A program made the translations under genes and the position numbers. Of a stretch of DNA of 64,000 nt, positions 7,997-18,866 are shown one piece after another; within the stretch, counting starts at the first letter, position 1, and each line of letters starts with the position of its first letter. The notes beneath the pieces are model-generated. The model was not told where the DNA came from, did no database searches, and saw nothing but the letters and a program-made list of their open reading frames with translations. Source of the DNA: Solirubrobacter deserti (lineage in GTDB: Bacteria; Actinomycetota; Thermoleophilia; Solirubrobacterales; Solirubrobacteraceae); contig NZ_QPKJ02000001.1 in NCBI RefSeq assembly GCF_003344625.1, forward strand, positions 620,001 through 684,000, read 5' to 3'.

Positions 7997-8967
7997 TAGA
8001 TGCGCTGGTACGTGGCCCAGACGTTGGCCCCGTAGCCGGTCTCGTTCGGGTTGTTCTGCTGGGCGACGCGCTCGACGATCTGCTGCTCGGTCGGGCGCGG
8101 GGTCTGCGCGAGCTGAGCGTCGACCCGGCCGCGCACGACCGGACCGGCGAGCGCCGTGCCGCCGGACGAGGTCGCGACCGCGTTCACGCGCTCGCCCACG
8201 TTGCCGGGCATCAGGTTCACGGCCAGCCGCTGCCAGGCGGCGCGGTTCTCGCCCCAGTTGCGCGGCGTGCGGATGTAGGACGTCAGTGAGCCGACGCCGA
8301 GCCCGAGCCGGTCGCCCTCCGGGATCTCCTCCGCCGCCTGCTTGGCCGTCTTGGTCTTGCCCAGCTCGCCGTGCTTGGTGTCGATCGTCTCCTTGAGCTC
8401 GACCGCGCTGAACATCGTGCGCACGTGCTCGTCCGACAGGCCGGTGGGCGTGATCTGCGCCTGGCGGTCGCGGATGAAGTCGTCGGGCGACGTGCCCGCG
8501 GCGGCCGCGGTGGTGATCGCGGTCAGCAGCGTCGGGACGGCCTGCACGCGCAGGATCGCGGCGTCGATCTCCTCGCGCGTGAGCGGCGGCTCGGCCAGGT
8601 TGCGCAGCGAGACGTGGCGGCGCAGCGCGTCGAGCGCGTACGGCATGGTCGCCTGCTCGATCGTCGCCATGCTCGCCTTCACGCCGGCGACGGTGTCCAG
8701 CGAGGACTCCTGCGGGTTGGGGGCGTCACCGCCCCGGTTGGTCTCCCAGATGCCGATGCAGTTGGCGATGCGGGACGTGAGCTCCTCCGCGCTGGGCAGC
8801 GTGGCGGCGGCCGCTGGGGCGGCCTGGCGCGACAGCATCGCCGCGACGCTGGCGTTGCCGGCCGAGCGCTGCAGGTCCAGCACCTGGTGTTGTGGGGAGG
8901 TGGCCGCGCGCGACAGCACGGCGGATTCGGAGCGCTCGGCAGGCCGCTCGCGGACGGTGCGCCTCAT
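7993..8967 (-). CDS. uncharacterised protein with N-terminal LQRSAGN tag
   Basis: 324 residues, no signal peptide, no transmembrane helix. Residues about 28-48 carry QVLDLQRSAGNASVAAML, a motif repeatedly seen at the N-terminus of actinobacterial proteins with DUF4157-type (eCIS-core) domains and of putative cargo of extracellular contractile injection systems. The rest is mainly helical and Ala/Thr-rich, with a C-terminal NPNETGYGANVWATYQRIY segment; no zinc-protease HExxH is present and no known domain is recognised. The family function is therefore open: cargo, structural scaffold or enzyme. Nothing else in the window encodes injection-system parts. The tag is seen in the sequence; the link to injection systems is inference. 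Confidence 0.7.
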   Translation of the reverse strand: MRRTVRERPAERSESAVLSRAATSPQHQVLDLQRSAGNASVAAMLSRQAAPAAAATLPSAEELTSRIANCIGIWETNRGGDAPNPQESSLDTVAGVKASMATIEQATMPYALDALRRHVSLRNLAEPPLTREEIDAAILRVQAVPTLLTAITTAAAAGTSPDDFIRDRQAQITPTGLSDEHVRTMFSAVELKETIDTKHGELGKTKTAKQAAEEIPEGDRLGLGVGSLTSYIRTPRNWGENRAAWQRLAVNLMPGNVGERVNAVATSSGGTALAGPVVRGRVDAQLAQTPRPTEQQIVERVAQQNNPNETGYGANVWATYQRIY

Positions 8968-9039
8968 CGCGCCGAAGTCTGCACGGTGAGGCGCCCACGT
9001 GCGCCGCGTTCCTGTGAACTGTCCGCGTGCCGACCGCGC

Positions 9040-9726
9040 TCAGAGCTCGCGCGCCTCGGGGTCGTGGCCGAGGACCGACCGCCCGCCGTCGACCGGGATC
9101 ACGGCGCCGCTGACGAACCCGGGCGCCAGCAGCGAGGCCACGACGTCCGCGACCTCCTGCGGCGTGCCGATCCGGCCGAGCGGGTGCAGCCGCGCGAGCT
9201 CCGCGGTGAGCTCGGGCCGGGCATCCGAGCGCGGCGTGGCGATCGACCCGAGGGCGACCGCGTTGCAGCGGATGCCGTGCGGCCCGTAGTCCACCGCGAC
9301 CGCGCGCGTGAGCCCTTCGAGCGCGGCCTTGGCGACGGCGTAGGGCAGCGCGCCGCGGACCGGTCGCAGCGCCTGGTGGGAGGAGACGTTGACGATCGCG
9401 CCTCCGCGGCCGGCGTGCAGCCAGTGCCGCACCGCGACGCGGCAGCCCGTCACGGCGAGCGCCAGGTTCGCCGTGATCAGGTCGAGCACCGGCTCGTCCT
9501 CGTGCAGCCACGCGTCACGGAACACCGCCGCATTGTTGACCCACCCGGCCAGCGGGGCGACCGTCTCGGCGCGCGCGATCGCGTCCGCCGCGACCGCCTC
9601 GTCGGCGGCGTCCTCGCCGTTGACGACGTCCAGCACGACGACGTGCCCGGGTAGCCGGTCCACGATCGCTCGCCCGATCCCGCCCGCCCCGCCGGTGACG
9701 ATGAACGCGCGTTCAGGGTCCGGCAT
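9040..9726 (-). CDS. SDR-family NAD(P)-dependent oxidoreductase
   Basis: 228-residue classical short-chain dehydrogenase. It has the cofactor motif TGGAGGIG (residues 11-18), the NNA motif (WVNNAAVF), the catalytic Ser in NVSSHQ, the YAVAK catalytic Tyr/Lys pair and the C-terminal SGAVIPVDGGRS typical of 3-oxoacyl-reductase-like members. An acidic residue after strand 2 (VVLDVVNGED) suggests NAD rather than NADP preference. Its 5' end overlaps the 3' end of the upstream LLM-class oxidoreductase by 14 bp, and GGAGGCGG lies just before its ATG, so the two are a translationally coupled pair. Substrate not deducible. Confidence 0.9.
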   Translation of the reverse strand: MPDPERAFIVTGGAGGIGRAIVDRLPGHVVVLDVVNGEDAADEAVAADAIARAETVAPLAGWVNNAAVFRDAWLHEDEPVLDLITANLALAVTGCRVAVRHWLHAGRGGAIVNVSSHQALRPVRGALPYAVAKAALEGLTRAVAVDYGPHGIRCNAVALGSIATPRSDARPELTAELARLHPLGRIGTPQEVADVVASLLAPGFVSGAVIPVDGGRSVLGHDPEAREL

Positions 9727-10444
9727 CGATCACCGCCTCCACGGCCGCGACCGTGGGCTCGGGCCCGAAGCCCGTCAGCACCCACGTCGCGCCCGCCTGG
9801 AACCACGGCGCCGGGTCCACGTCCGGCTGGTTGACGACGATGATCGGGAACCCTTCGCCCAGTGCCACGGCCATCTCGCGCACGTCGTCCGGGGATCGGG
9901 TCTCGACCGGGAAGTAGCCCTGCCACTTCGCCGCGCGCGCCAGCGGCTTCTTGCGCGGCCAGCGCCCGCCGACCCAGATCGGGATGCGGCCGTGGACGGG
10001 GCGCGGCTCGAACTCGCCGTCCCAGTAGCGCACCAGGCGCTCGAGCCCGTCGTCGAGGAGCCGCGCGCGCTCGCGCATGTCGCCCTCCTCGCCGAAGCGC
10101 GCCGGGTCGAACTCGCCCGTGGTCTCGGAGCCGATGCCCACGCCGAGCACGAGCCGGCCGCCGCTCAAGCGGTCCACGGAGACGGTCTCGCGCGCGAGCT
10201 GGTGCATCCGGCGACGTGGGAGGGGCGTGATCAGCGGGCCGATCAGCACGCGCGAGGTGACCATCGCGACCGCGCTCAGGCACACCCACGGGTCGGCCAG
10301 CTCGCGGACCGGCGGCTTGTAGGCCACGTGGTCCCAGACGAAGAACCCGTCCCACCCGCGCTCCTCGGTGCGGCGGGCCAGCTCGGCCACGACCCGCGGC
10401 TCGCTCAGCTCCCCGAACGGGGCCACGAAGATCGCTCGCTTCAT
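9713..10444 (-). CDS. LLM-class (luciferase-like) flavin-dependent oxidoreductase
   Basis: 243-residue TIM-barrel protein of the bacterial luciferase-like family, which use reduced FMN or F420. Supporting segments are RGWDGFFVWDHV, ADPWVCLSAVAMVTSR, the conserved LARETVSVDRLSGGRLVLGVG block and PIWVGGRWPRKKPLARAA near the C-terminus. The length is shorter than the usual 280-340 residues, as in the F420-type small subgroup common in actinobacteria. It begins with ATG at 10444 and overlaps the downstream SDR gene, suggesting a two-enzyme redox module. Cofactor choice is inference. Confidence 0.88.
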   Translation of the reverse strand: MKRAIFVAPFGELSEPRVVAELARRTEERGWDGFFVWDHVAYKPPVRELADPWVCLSAVAMVTSRVLIGPLITPLPRRRMHQLARETVSVDRLSGGRLVLGVGIGSETTGEFDPARFGEEGDMRERARLLDDGLERLVRYWDGEFEPRPVHGRIPIWVGGRWPRKKPLARAAKWQGYFPVETRSPDDVREMAVALGEGFPIIVVNQPDVDPAPWFQAGATWVLTGFGPEPTVAAVEAVIDAGP

Positions 10445-10458
10445 GGCGCCGCAGTCTG

Positions 10459-10962
10459 TCAGCCCGCGGCCATGTGCGACCCCGTCTCCAGCACCGACTT
10501 GAGGTCGCTGAGCACCCACGCCCAGCCCCCGCCGCCGCCCTCGGCCTCGATCCCGCCCGCGACCACGTGCGCGTTGCGCGGCGCGTTCTCGAGCTCGTGG
10601 GTGACCGTGAGCTTGGTGACGCCTTCGCCGACGGATTCGATCTCGTAGGTGAGCGTCGTGAAGCCTTCGGCGGCCAGGTCGGCGTCCATCAGCATCCGCC
10701 ACGTCTGCTTGAGCCGGCGCGGCGGATCGACCTCGAGGAACTCGCCGTCGATGATCGTGTCGGGCACGTGCGGGAACTCGCGCATCCCGGCGCCCGGCCG
10801 CATGTTGGCCTTGCCGCCGACCTGCAGGTCGAAGTCGGCGACGCCCTGGTACCCGTAGCGCTCGGTCCACTCAGGCTTGGTGATCGCGTCCCACACGGCC
10901 TCGGGCGAGGTGCGGATGTAGACGCGGTAGACCTGGGTCGTCTCAGCGGTCATGGTGCTCAT
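10459..10962 (-). CDS. SRPBCC / AHSA1-family protein
   Basis: 167-residue START-like (Bet v1 fold) protein of the activator-of-Hsp90 homologue group. It has the N-terminal YRVYIRTSPEAVWDAITKPEW block, the central GEFLEVDPPRRLKQTW block and a C-terminal helix (LSDLKSVLETG). Such proteins bind hydrophobic ligands. They are typically encoded directly behind an ArsR repressor, as here: its ATG overlaps the TGA of the ArsR gene (ATGA). Function beyond ligand binding is unknown. Confidence 0.88.
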   Translation of the reverse strand: MSTMTAETTQVYRVYIRTSPEAVWDAITKPEWTERYGYQGVADFDLQVGGKANMRPGAGMREFPHVPDTIIDGEFLEVDPPRRLKQTWRMLMDADLAAEGFTTLTYEIESVGEGVTKLTVTHELENAPRNAHVVAGGIEAEGGGGGWAWVLSDLKSVLETGSHMAAG

Positions 10963-11276
10963 GCGTTCTCCAGCTCGTCTTTGAGGTCGAGGAGCGCCGA
11001 CACGCGGTGCTCCGTGTACTTGTCGATCCAGCGGTCGTGGATCTGGCGGATCGGCACCGGGTTCAGGTAGTGCAGCTTCTCCCGGCCCGAGCGCCGCGTG
11101 ACCACGAGGTTCGCCGCCTCCAGCAGCTTGAGGTGCTTCATCACGCCGAAGCGCGTCATCTCCAGCTCGGATTCCAGCTCGGTCAGCGTGCGGCCGTCAC
11201 GCACGAACAGCCGGTCGAGCAGCAAGCGCCGCGTGGGGTCGGCGAGGGCCTTGAACACGCGGTCGTCGTCGGTCAC
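10959..11276 (-). CDS. ArsR-family winged-helix repressor
   Basis: About 105 residues. The HTH core is FKALADPTRRLLLDRLF, LTELESELEMTRFGVMKHLKLL, then the wing VVTRRSGREKLHYLNPVPI. No metal-binding ELCVCDL motif is present, which fits the group paired with SRPBCC proteins rather than metal sensors. Start: GTG at 11276 lies 7 bp past a TATATT -10 box, giving a leaderless transcript; a start at 11312 would place the operator inside the gene. A perfect 7+2+7 palindrome sits between -35 and -10, so autorepression of the arsR-AHSA1 operon is likely. Confidence 0.9.
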   Translation of the reverse strand: MTDDDRVFKALADPTRRLLLDRLFVRDGRTLTELESELEMTRFGVMKHLKLLEAANLVVTRRSGREKLHYLNPVPIRQIHDRWIDKYTEHRVSALLDLKDELENA

Positions 11277-11282
11277 ACCCAC

Positions 11283-11312
11283 AATATACGTGACCAAATG
11301 GTCACATGTCAA
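11283..11312 (-). promoter_or_regulatory. arsR promoter (leaderless)
   Basis: Minus-strand TTGACA (11312-11307), an 18-bp spacer, and TATATT (11288-11283). The predicted transcription start coincides with the GTG at 11276. Confidence 0.65.
11290..11305. promoter_or_regulatory. palindromic operator in the arsR promoter spacer
   Basis: GTGACCAAATGGTCAC: two perfect 7-bp arms around AA. It fills the spacer of the arsR promoter and sits 26 bp before the divergent PASTA lipoprotein gene. Binding by the neighbouring ArsR protein is inferred from position. Confidence 0.65.
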
Positions 11313-11330
11313 GAAGTAGCCTTGACTGCG

Positions 11331-11873
11331 ATGCGCGCGCTCGTCCTGCTTCTCGCCGCCGGCCTGCTCGTGGCCGGCTGCGGCGACGAGCCGCGGGCGA
11401 CCGCGAACCCGCCGCGCGTGACGCTCAAGCTCACGACGCCCGACGACGGCGGGACGACGTTCGAGGACCGCGTCGAGGTGCGCGGGACCGTCTCACCGGC
11501 GGACTCGGCGGTGCTGATCGCGGGGGAGAGCGCCGAGGTCGACGCGGGCGAGTTCCACGCCGAGGTGCCGCTGGACCCGGGCGCCAACATCATCGACGTC
11601 AGCGCGAGCTCGACCGGCCGGCGCCCGGCGACGGACGCCGTCCGCGTCACGCGCGACATGCGCGTGCGGATTCCGGAGCTGGTCGGGCTGGAGTTCGATC
11701 AGGCCGCGGACGCGCTCGGCAAGCTCGGCCTGAAGGCCGTGGAGGAGCAGGGCGGCAGCTGGCTGGACCGGGTGATCCCCGGCATCAGCCGCGTGTGCGC
11801 CGTCGATCCGGTGGAGGGCACGCTCGTCGACCGCCGCTCCACCGTCACGCTCCTCACCCAGCGGGACTGCTAA
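11331..11873 (+). CDS. PASTA-domain lipoprotein
   Basis: 180 residues. A type II signal peptide with lipobox LLVAGCG makes Cys 17 the probable lipidated residue. An Ig/bacterial-like beta domain follows (about 30-110: TLKLTTPDDGG, EVRGTVSPADSAVLIAG). A C-terminal PASTA-type repeat (about 115-175: VRIPELVGLEFDQAADAL, GLKAVEE, then VDPVEGTLVDRRSTVTL) ends the protein. PASTA modules in other proteins bind peptidoglycan fragments, so a cell-envelope role is likely. It is divergent from arsR, with the operator between them. Confidence 0.82.
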   Translation: MRALVLLLAAGLLVAGCGDEPRATANPPRVTLKLTTPDDGGTTFEDRVEVRGTVSPADSAVLIAGESAEVDAGEFHAEVPLDPGANIIDVSASSTGRRPATDAVRVTRDMRVRIPELVGLEFDQAADALGKLGLKAVEEQGGSWLDRVIPGISRVCAVDPVEGTLVDRRSTVTLLTQRDC

Positions 11874-12016
11874 ACACCGGCTCACGCCAGTACGCACGAT
11901 TCTGCGGTCGCCGATCACCGCCTGGCGCCACCCGGCGACCGGTCATGGGCCACCAGCACACTTCCGGTCACCGGTCGCCCCCAGCCGGCGCCGGCGACCC
12001 CGAGCGATCGCGCGTA

Positions 12017-14407
<2,391 letters not shown>

Positions 14408-14455
14408 GCCGGGCACGCTAGCGCCCATTGCGGCCACTTCGCTTCTCGGATACTG

Positions 14456-15856
14456 CTAACCGGGATCCGGCTCGGACGCGATCAGCTTGATGCGCGCCCG
14501 CGTGCGCTCGCGGATGACGTTGAACGTGATGCGGCCCGTGACGCGACCGGTCGTGTAGCGCGCGGTGAGCCGGCCGACGGGCCCGCCGGAGACCTCCAGC
14601 TCGCTGAGGTCGAAGCGCGTGATGTTGCTCTCGGCGAACTGCTGCTCGTACGCGGCGGTGACCTCGTCGCGGCCCTGCTGGCGCTCGTTGGGCAGCACGC
14701 GCTCGGCGTCGGTGGTGATGATGCGCCGGATGCCCGCCGGCTCCTCCTTGGCGTACGCGTTGGCGAACGAGCGCGCGAGCCGCTCGATCTCGTCCTCGCT
14801 CACCGGGGAGCCGGGCGGCGGGACCTTGGCGTCGCCCGGGATCACCGCGACCGCCACCGCGGCCGCCGCGAGCAGGCCCACGAGGGGGAGCAGCAGCCAG
14901 CGTGGCCGCTTGCGAGCGCGGTAGGTCTTGACGGGCGGGAGCTCCTCGATCGGCGCCTCCGGCGGCGCGTCGACGGTGCCCGACCACAGGCGCTGCATCG
15001 TCGGCGCGGCGGCGCCGCGCGCGACCGACCGCTCCTCCTCGGTCACCGAGCGCCCTTCGGCGGCCGCGAGCGCGGCGCGACCGAAGTCGCCGGCCGACGG
15101 GAAGCGGTCCGCCGGGTCCTTGGCCAGCGCACGGGCGAGCACCCGGTTGAAGTCGCCGGGCGCGGGCGGCGGCGGGTCGTGCAGGTGGGCGAGCATCGTC
15201 TGCGGGACGGTCTCGCGCACGAACGGCGGGCGGCCGACGAGCGCGGCGTAGAGCACGCAGCCGAGCGCGTAGACGTCGGCGCGCGCGTCGCTCGGGCCGG
15301 GCCGGAACTGCTCGGGCGCCATGTAGTCGACGGTGCCGAGGAAGTGCCCGCCGGTGGTGACGTTGGTCTCGGAGTTCGCGAAGCGCGTGAGCCCGAAGTC
15401 GGCCAGGTAGGCGTGCTCGCCGCTGAGCAGGACGTTGGCGGGCTTGACGTCGCGGTGGACCAGCCCGGCGGCGTGCGCGGAGTCGAGCGCGCCCGCGACC
15501 TGATGGACGATGCGCGCGGCCCGCGCGTGGTCCATCCGGCCGTGCGCGCGCAGCTCCTTGTGCAGGTCGGTGCCCTCGACCCAGCGCATGACGATGTACA
15601 GGCGCCCGTCCTCCTCGCCCGCCTCGTAGACCGGGATCACGTTCGGGTGATCGATCGCCGCCGCCATCCGCGACTCGCGCTGGAAGCGCTCGCGGAAGTC
15701 GCTGTCCGCGGCGTGCTCGGGCGCGATCAGCTTGAGCGCGACGGGGCGGCCGAGCGACAGCTGGGTCGCCCGGTAGACGATCCCCATGCCTCCGCGGCCG
15801 GCGACGGACTCGATCCGGCACCCGGCAATATGAGCGCCCTCGAGCACATCGGTCAC
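14456..15856 (-). CDS. PknB-type serine/threonine protein kinase, one transmembrane helix
   Basis: 466 residues. The kinase domain occupies about 12-270: glycine loop AGRGGMG (19-25), Lys 42 in ALKLI, catalytic HRDVKPAN (Asp 136), DFG 153-155 and the APE motif in YMAPEQF. A Pro-rich juxtamembrane linker precedes a basic stop-transfer (RARKRPRW) and a helix at about 317-337. The outer part (about 345-466) resembles an NTF2/SnoaL-like fold (IERLARSFANAYAKEE, GRDEVTAAYEQQF) rather than PASTA repeats, so it probably senses a small ligand or is a docking module. It lies upstream of the UvrA-like gene on the same strand, 48 bp apart. Confidence 0.92.
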   Translation of the reverse strand: MTDVLEGAHIAGCRIESVAGRGGMGIVYRATQLSLGRPVALKLIAPEHAADSDFRERFQRESRMAAAIDHPNVIPVYEAGEEDGRLYIVMRWVEGTDLHKELRAHGRMDHARAARIVHQVAGALDSAHAAGLVHRDVKPANVLLSGEHAYLADFGLTRFANSETNVTTGGHFLGTVDYMAPEQFRPGPSDARADVYALGCVLYAALVGRPPFVRETVPQTMLAHLHDPPPPAPGDFNRVLARALAKDPADRFPSAGDFGRAALAAAEGRSVTEEERSVARGAAAPTMQRLWSGTVDAPPEAPIEELPPVKTYRARKRPRWLLLPLVGLLAAAAVAVAVIPGDAKVPPPGSPVSEDEIERLARSFANAYAKEEPAGIRRIITTDAERVLPNERQQGRDEVTAAYEQQFAESNITRFDLSELEVSGGPVGRLTARYTTGRVTGRITFNVIRERTRARIKLIASEPDPG

Positions 15857-16038
15857 GCGCTCAAGTGTGACGGACCCGGCGACCGTTTCCGTGCGCTGCG
15901 AGCCAGTCCGCGAGGCGTTCGCCCAGTTCGGCGCGCTTGTGGGCGTGTGTGACGTTCAACTCCGCCGCTCTGGCCGGCGCCGTCGACCGCGAGGGTGATG
16001 CGCGCTCGACCCGCCGCACGGCCTCTAATGTGCCCGCG

Positions 16039-17319
16039 ATGGACCCGATTGATGCCGGACGGTTGCGTGAGGACCTCGAGCGGCTCGTCCGCATCCCGTC
16101 GATCGCGTTCGAGGGCCATCCGCGGGCGCCGCTGGACGAGGCGGCCGCGCTCGTCCGCGAGCTGCTCCCGGGCTCGCGCTTCGTCGACGTGCCGGGCGAG
16201 GCGCCGAGCGTCTACGCCGAGTACGGCTCCGGCGAGCCGACCGTGCTGCTGTACGCGCACTACGACGTCCAGCCCGCTCCGCCCGAGGGCTGGAAGAGCG
16301 ACCCGTTCGAGCCGACGCTACGCGAAGGCCGTCTCTACGGGCGCGGCGCCGCCGACGACAAGTCCGGGGTCGTCGCGCACCTCGGCGCGCTGCGCGCGCA
16401 CGGGTTCGATCCGCCGGTGCGCGTGAAGGTCCTGATCGAAGGCTCGGAGGAGAACGGACGCCAGCGCATCCTCGAGGTCGTCGAGCGCGAGCCGGACCTG
16501 ATGCGCGCCGACGTGCTCGTGATCGCGGACGGCGGCAACTGGAAGCTGGGCGAGCCGACGCTGTGCACGACGCTGCGCGGGCACGGCAAGCTCACGGTGA
16601 CGCTGCGCACGCTGAAGAACGCGCTGCACTCGGGGATGTTCGGCGGCGCGGCGCCCGACGCGCTGCTCGCGCTCACGCGGCTGCTCGCGACGCTGCACGA
16701 CGCCGACGGAGCGGTCGCCGTCGACGGGCTCTTCGAGGGCGAGTGGGCGGGGGCGGACCTGCCCGAAGCGGACTTCCGCCGCCAGGCCGGCGTGCTCGAC
16801 GGCGTGCAGTTGATCGGGCCGGGAAGCGTCGGCGACCGCCTGTGGGCGCGGCACGCGATCTCCGTGCTCGGCCTCGACGCACCCGCCGTCGAGGGCGCCG
16901 GCAACATCGTCATCCCGGCCGCGCGCGCGAAGGTCGCGGTGCGGGTTCCGCCGGGCGCGGACCCGCGGGCGTCGATGGCCGCCGTCGAGGCGCACCTGCG
17001 GGCGCGGGCGCCGTGGGGCGCGCACGTGGAGATCGAAGTCGAGCCCGCGTCCTCGCCGCTGGCCCTGCGCGCCGACGCCGCCGCCGCCCGCGCCCTCGAG
17101 GCGGCGTACGGCAAGCCGGTCGCGGTGATGGGCAACGGCGGCTCGATCCCGCTCGTGGCCCACCTCGCCGAGGTCTATCCGGACGCCGCGATCGTCCTCT
17201 GGGGCGCGCAGGACTCCGACGCGGCGCAGATCCACGCCGCGAACGAGTCCGTCTCGCTGGAGGAGCTCGAGAAGTCCGCGCTCACCGAGGCGCTGCTCTT
17301 GAAGCAGCTCGCGCCATGA
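16039..17319 (+). CDS. M20-family metallopeptidase (dipeptidase-like)
   Basis: 426-residue M20/M25/M40 zinc exopeptidase, cytoplasmic. Metal-site motifs are YAHYDVQP (His 74, catalytic Asp 76), GRGAADDKSG (bridging Asp 106/107), EGSEENG (general base and ligand Glu 137/138), and a C-terminal HAANESVSLEELEKS with the last His ligand. A dimerisation domain insert (about 190-300) contains the RVPPGADPRASMAAVEAHL segment typical of the family. These enzymes hydrolyse dipeptides or acyl-amino acids. The ATG at 16039 is preferred to upstream in-frame codons, which read into non-coding sequence. The 3' end overlaps the convergent RTX-like gene by 38 bp. Confidence 0.92.
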   Translation: MDPIDAGRLREDLERLVRIPSIAFEGHPRAPLDEAAALVRELLPGSRFVDVPGEAPSVYAEYGSGEPTVLLYAHYDVQPAPPEGWKSDPFEPTLREGRLYGRGAADDKSGVVAHLGALRAHGFDPPVRVKVLIEGSEENGRQRILEVVEREPDLMRADVLVIADGGNWKLGEPTLCTTLRGHGKLTVTLRTLKNALHSGMFGGAAPDALLALTRLLATLHDADGAVAVDGLFEGEWAGADLPEADFRRQAGVLDGVQLIGPGSVGDRLWARHAISVLGLDAPAVEGAGNIVIPAARAKVAVRVPPGADPRASMAAVEAHLRARAPWGAHVEIEVEPASSPLALRADAAAARALEAAYGKPVAVMGNGGSIPLVAHLAEVYPDAAIVLWGAQDSDAAQIHAANESVSLEELEKSALTEALLLKQLAP

Positions 17320-18727
17320 CCAGCCCGTTGCCGGCGAAGCGCGCGCTGAAGCGCAGCTTCGCGCGGCGGCTGACCCGCACCGTCGCGGCGTAGGTGCAGC
17401 GGCGCGTGAGCTTCACGCGCGTGGTCTTGAGCGTGCGCTTGCCGACGGTGGCGCGCACGGTCACCGTGCCGCGGCAGCCCGCGCCGCTCGAGGCGAGCCG
17501 CCCGCTGACCTTGAAGCCGCGCTTGACGGTGATGGTGAAGCGCGGCCGGAAGCGGTTGACGATCACCGGACGTTGGATCGTGGTCGTCTGGCCGGCCGTG
17601 TCGACCGCGACCGCCGAGAGCGTGTTGCGACCCACATCACCCGCGGTCGCCTGGTAGGCGCACGAGTACGGCGGCGCGGTGACCTCGCACAGCACGCGGT
17701 CGTCGTCGAGGAAGCGCACGAGCGCGAGCCCGCGGTCGTCGGCCGCGTTGACCGTGAGCGTATTCGGGGGGTCGGCAGCCAGCCGCGCGCCGGTCGCGGG
17801 CGCGGCCCACTCGATCGTCGGCGGGCGGTCGTCGAGCGCGTTGCCTGCGGGCGCGACGTTCACGTTCTCGCAGTCGTCGCCGAGCACGTCCAGCGTGTCC
17901 GCCGTCACCGCGTCGGCGCCGGGCCCGCAGCGGACGCGGTCGCTGAAGCCGTCGCGCACGTCGATCGCGTCGTCACCCGCGTCGGCGTCGACGCGGTCGA
18001 TGCCCGCGCCGCCGACGATCGTGTCGGTGCCGGCGCCGGTGGACAGCTCGTTCGGGCCGGCGCTGCCGATCAGCGTCGAGCCGCTCGGGACCACGATGCC
18101 CTGGCCGAGGATCGCGACGTCCTCGATGTCGGAGCCGTAGTTGTCGCCCTCGCCCGGGAGCCCGTCGTTGGCGGCGTCGTCGAGCGAGACGGTCGGGGCC
18201 GGCGCGGCGGCGAGCATCACGTGCGTGGCGCCGTCGAGCCCCGGGCCGCCGCTGAGCGCGTCCCCGCCGGTGCCGCCGTTGAGCGCGTCGTCGCCGGTGT
18301 TGCCGTACAGCGCGTCCGTCCCGGTGCCGCCGTCGAGCACGTCGTCGCCGTCACCGCCGTCGAGCGCGTCGGCTCCGCCGCCGCCGTGCAGCTGGTCGGT
18401 GCCCGGGCCGCCGTCGAGGCTCACCGGGCCGCTGAAGTTGCGCGTGTCGACGAAGTCGTCGCCGTCGCCGAGGCTCACGACGATCCGCTCGATGCCGGTG
18501 CAGAAGTCCTGGCTGCCGCACCCGGTGGTCTGGATCGGGTCGCCGTCGCCGTCCCGGGTGATGCGCACCTCGCGCGGGCGGTCGGAGTTGGGCACGTTGA
18601 ACGTCACCGTGTTCACGCGGCCGGCGGCGGCGGTGTACGTCAGGGTGGAGCCGGTTTTGACCAGCGTGGCGGCGTGGGCGCTGCTCGGAAGCGCCAGCAG
18701 CAGGACGATCAGGACGGCAGCGCGCAT
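17282..18727 (-). CDS. secreted RTX-like calcium-binding repeat protein with Ig-like C-terminus
   Basis: 481 residues. Signal peptide MRAAVLIVLLLALPSSAHA is cleaved near residue 19. Hemolysin-type nonapeptide repeats run from about 85 to 160 (GGPGTDQLHGGGGADALDGG, DGDDVLDGGTGTDALYGN) with a further group around 240-290; they form calcium-binding parallel beta rolls. An Ig-like domain follows (about 310-400, ending VDTAGQTTTIQRPVIVN). The last 90 residues are Arg/Lys-rich with paired Cys (GAGCRGTV, TRRCTYA). The repeats suggest Ca-dependent folding outside the cell, but export is by a Sec-type signal rather than type I secretion. Target unknown. Confidence 0.85.
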   Translation of the reverse strand: MRAAVLIVLLLALPSSAHAATLVKTGSTLTYTAAAGRVNTVTFNVPNSDRPREVRITRDGDGDPIQTTGCGSQDFCTGIERIVVSLGDGDDFVDTRNFSGPVSLDGGPGTDQLHGGGGADALDGGDGDDVLDGGTGTDALYGNTGDDALNGGTGGDALSGGPGLDGATHVMLAAAPAPTVSLDDAANDGLPGEGDNYGSDIEDVAILGQGIVVPSGSTLIGSAGPNELSTGAGTDTIVGGAGIDRVDADAGDDAIDVRDGFSDRVRCGPGADAVTADTLDVLGDDCENVNVAPAGNALDDRPPTIEWAAPATGARLAADPPNTLTVNAADDRGLALVRFLDDDRVLCEVTAPPYSCAYQATAGDVGRNTLSAVAVDTAGQTTTIQRPVIVNRFRPRFTITVKRGFKVSGRLASSGAGCRGTVTVRATVGKRTLKTTRVKLTRRCTYAATVRVSRRAKLRFSARFAGNGLVMARAASRAAPR

Positions 18728-18866
18728 GCCGCAACGATACGGCTGATCCCGCCCGCCCGTCGCGACGAGCGGGACCAGTGAAGGCGCCGGCTGGAACACG
18801 GGCGCTGACCGGCTTGTTTCCGGCGAGGCGCCTGGACCAAACGGCACGTCACAAGCTATTGACGGG

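Noticed and set aside
15853..16260. 135-codon minus-strand frame between kinase and M20 peptidase
   Set aside because: It lies mostly opposite the M20 peptidase N-terminus and has no ribosome site or recognisable sequence.
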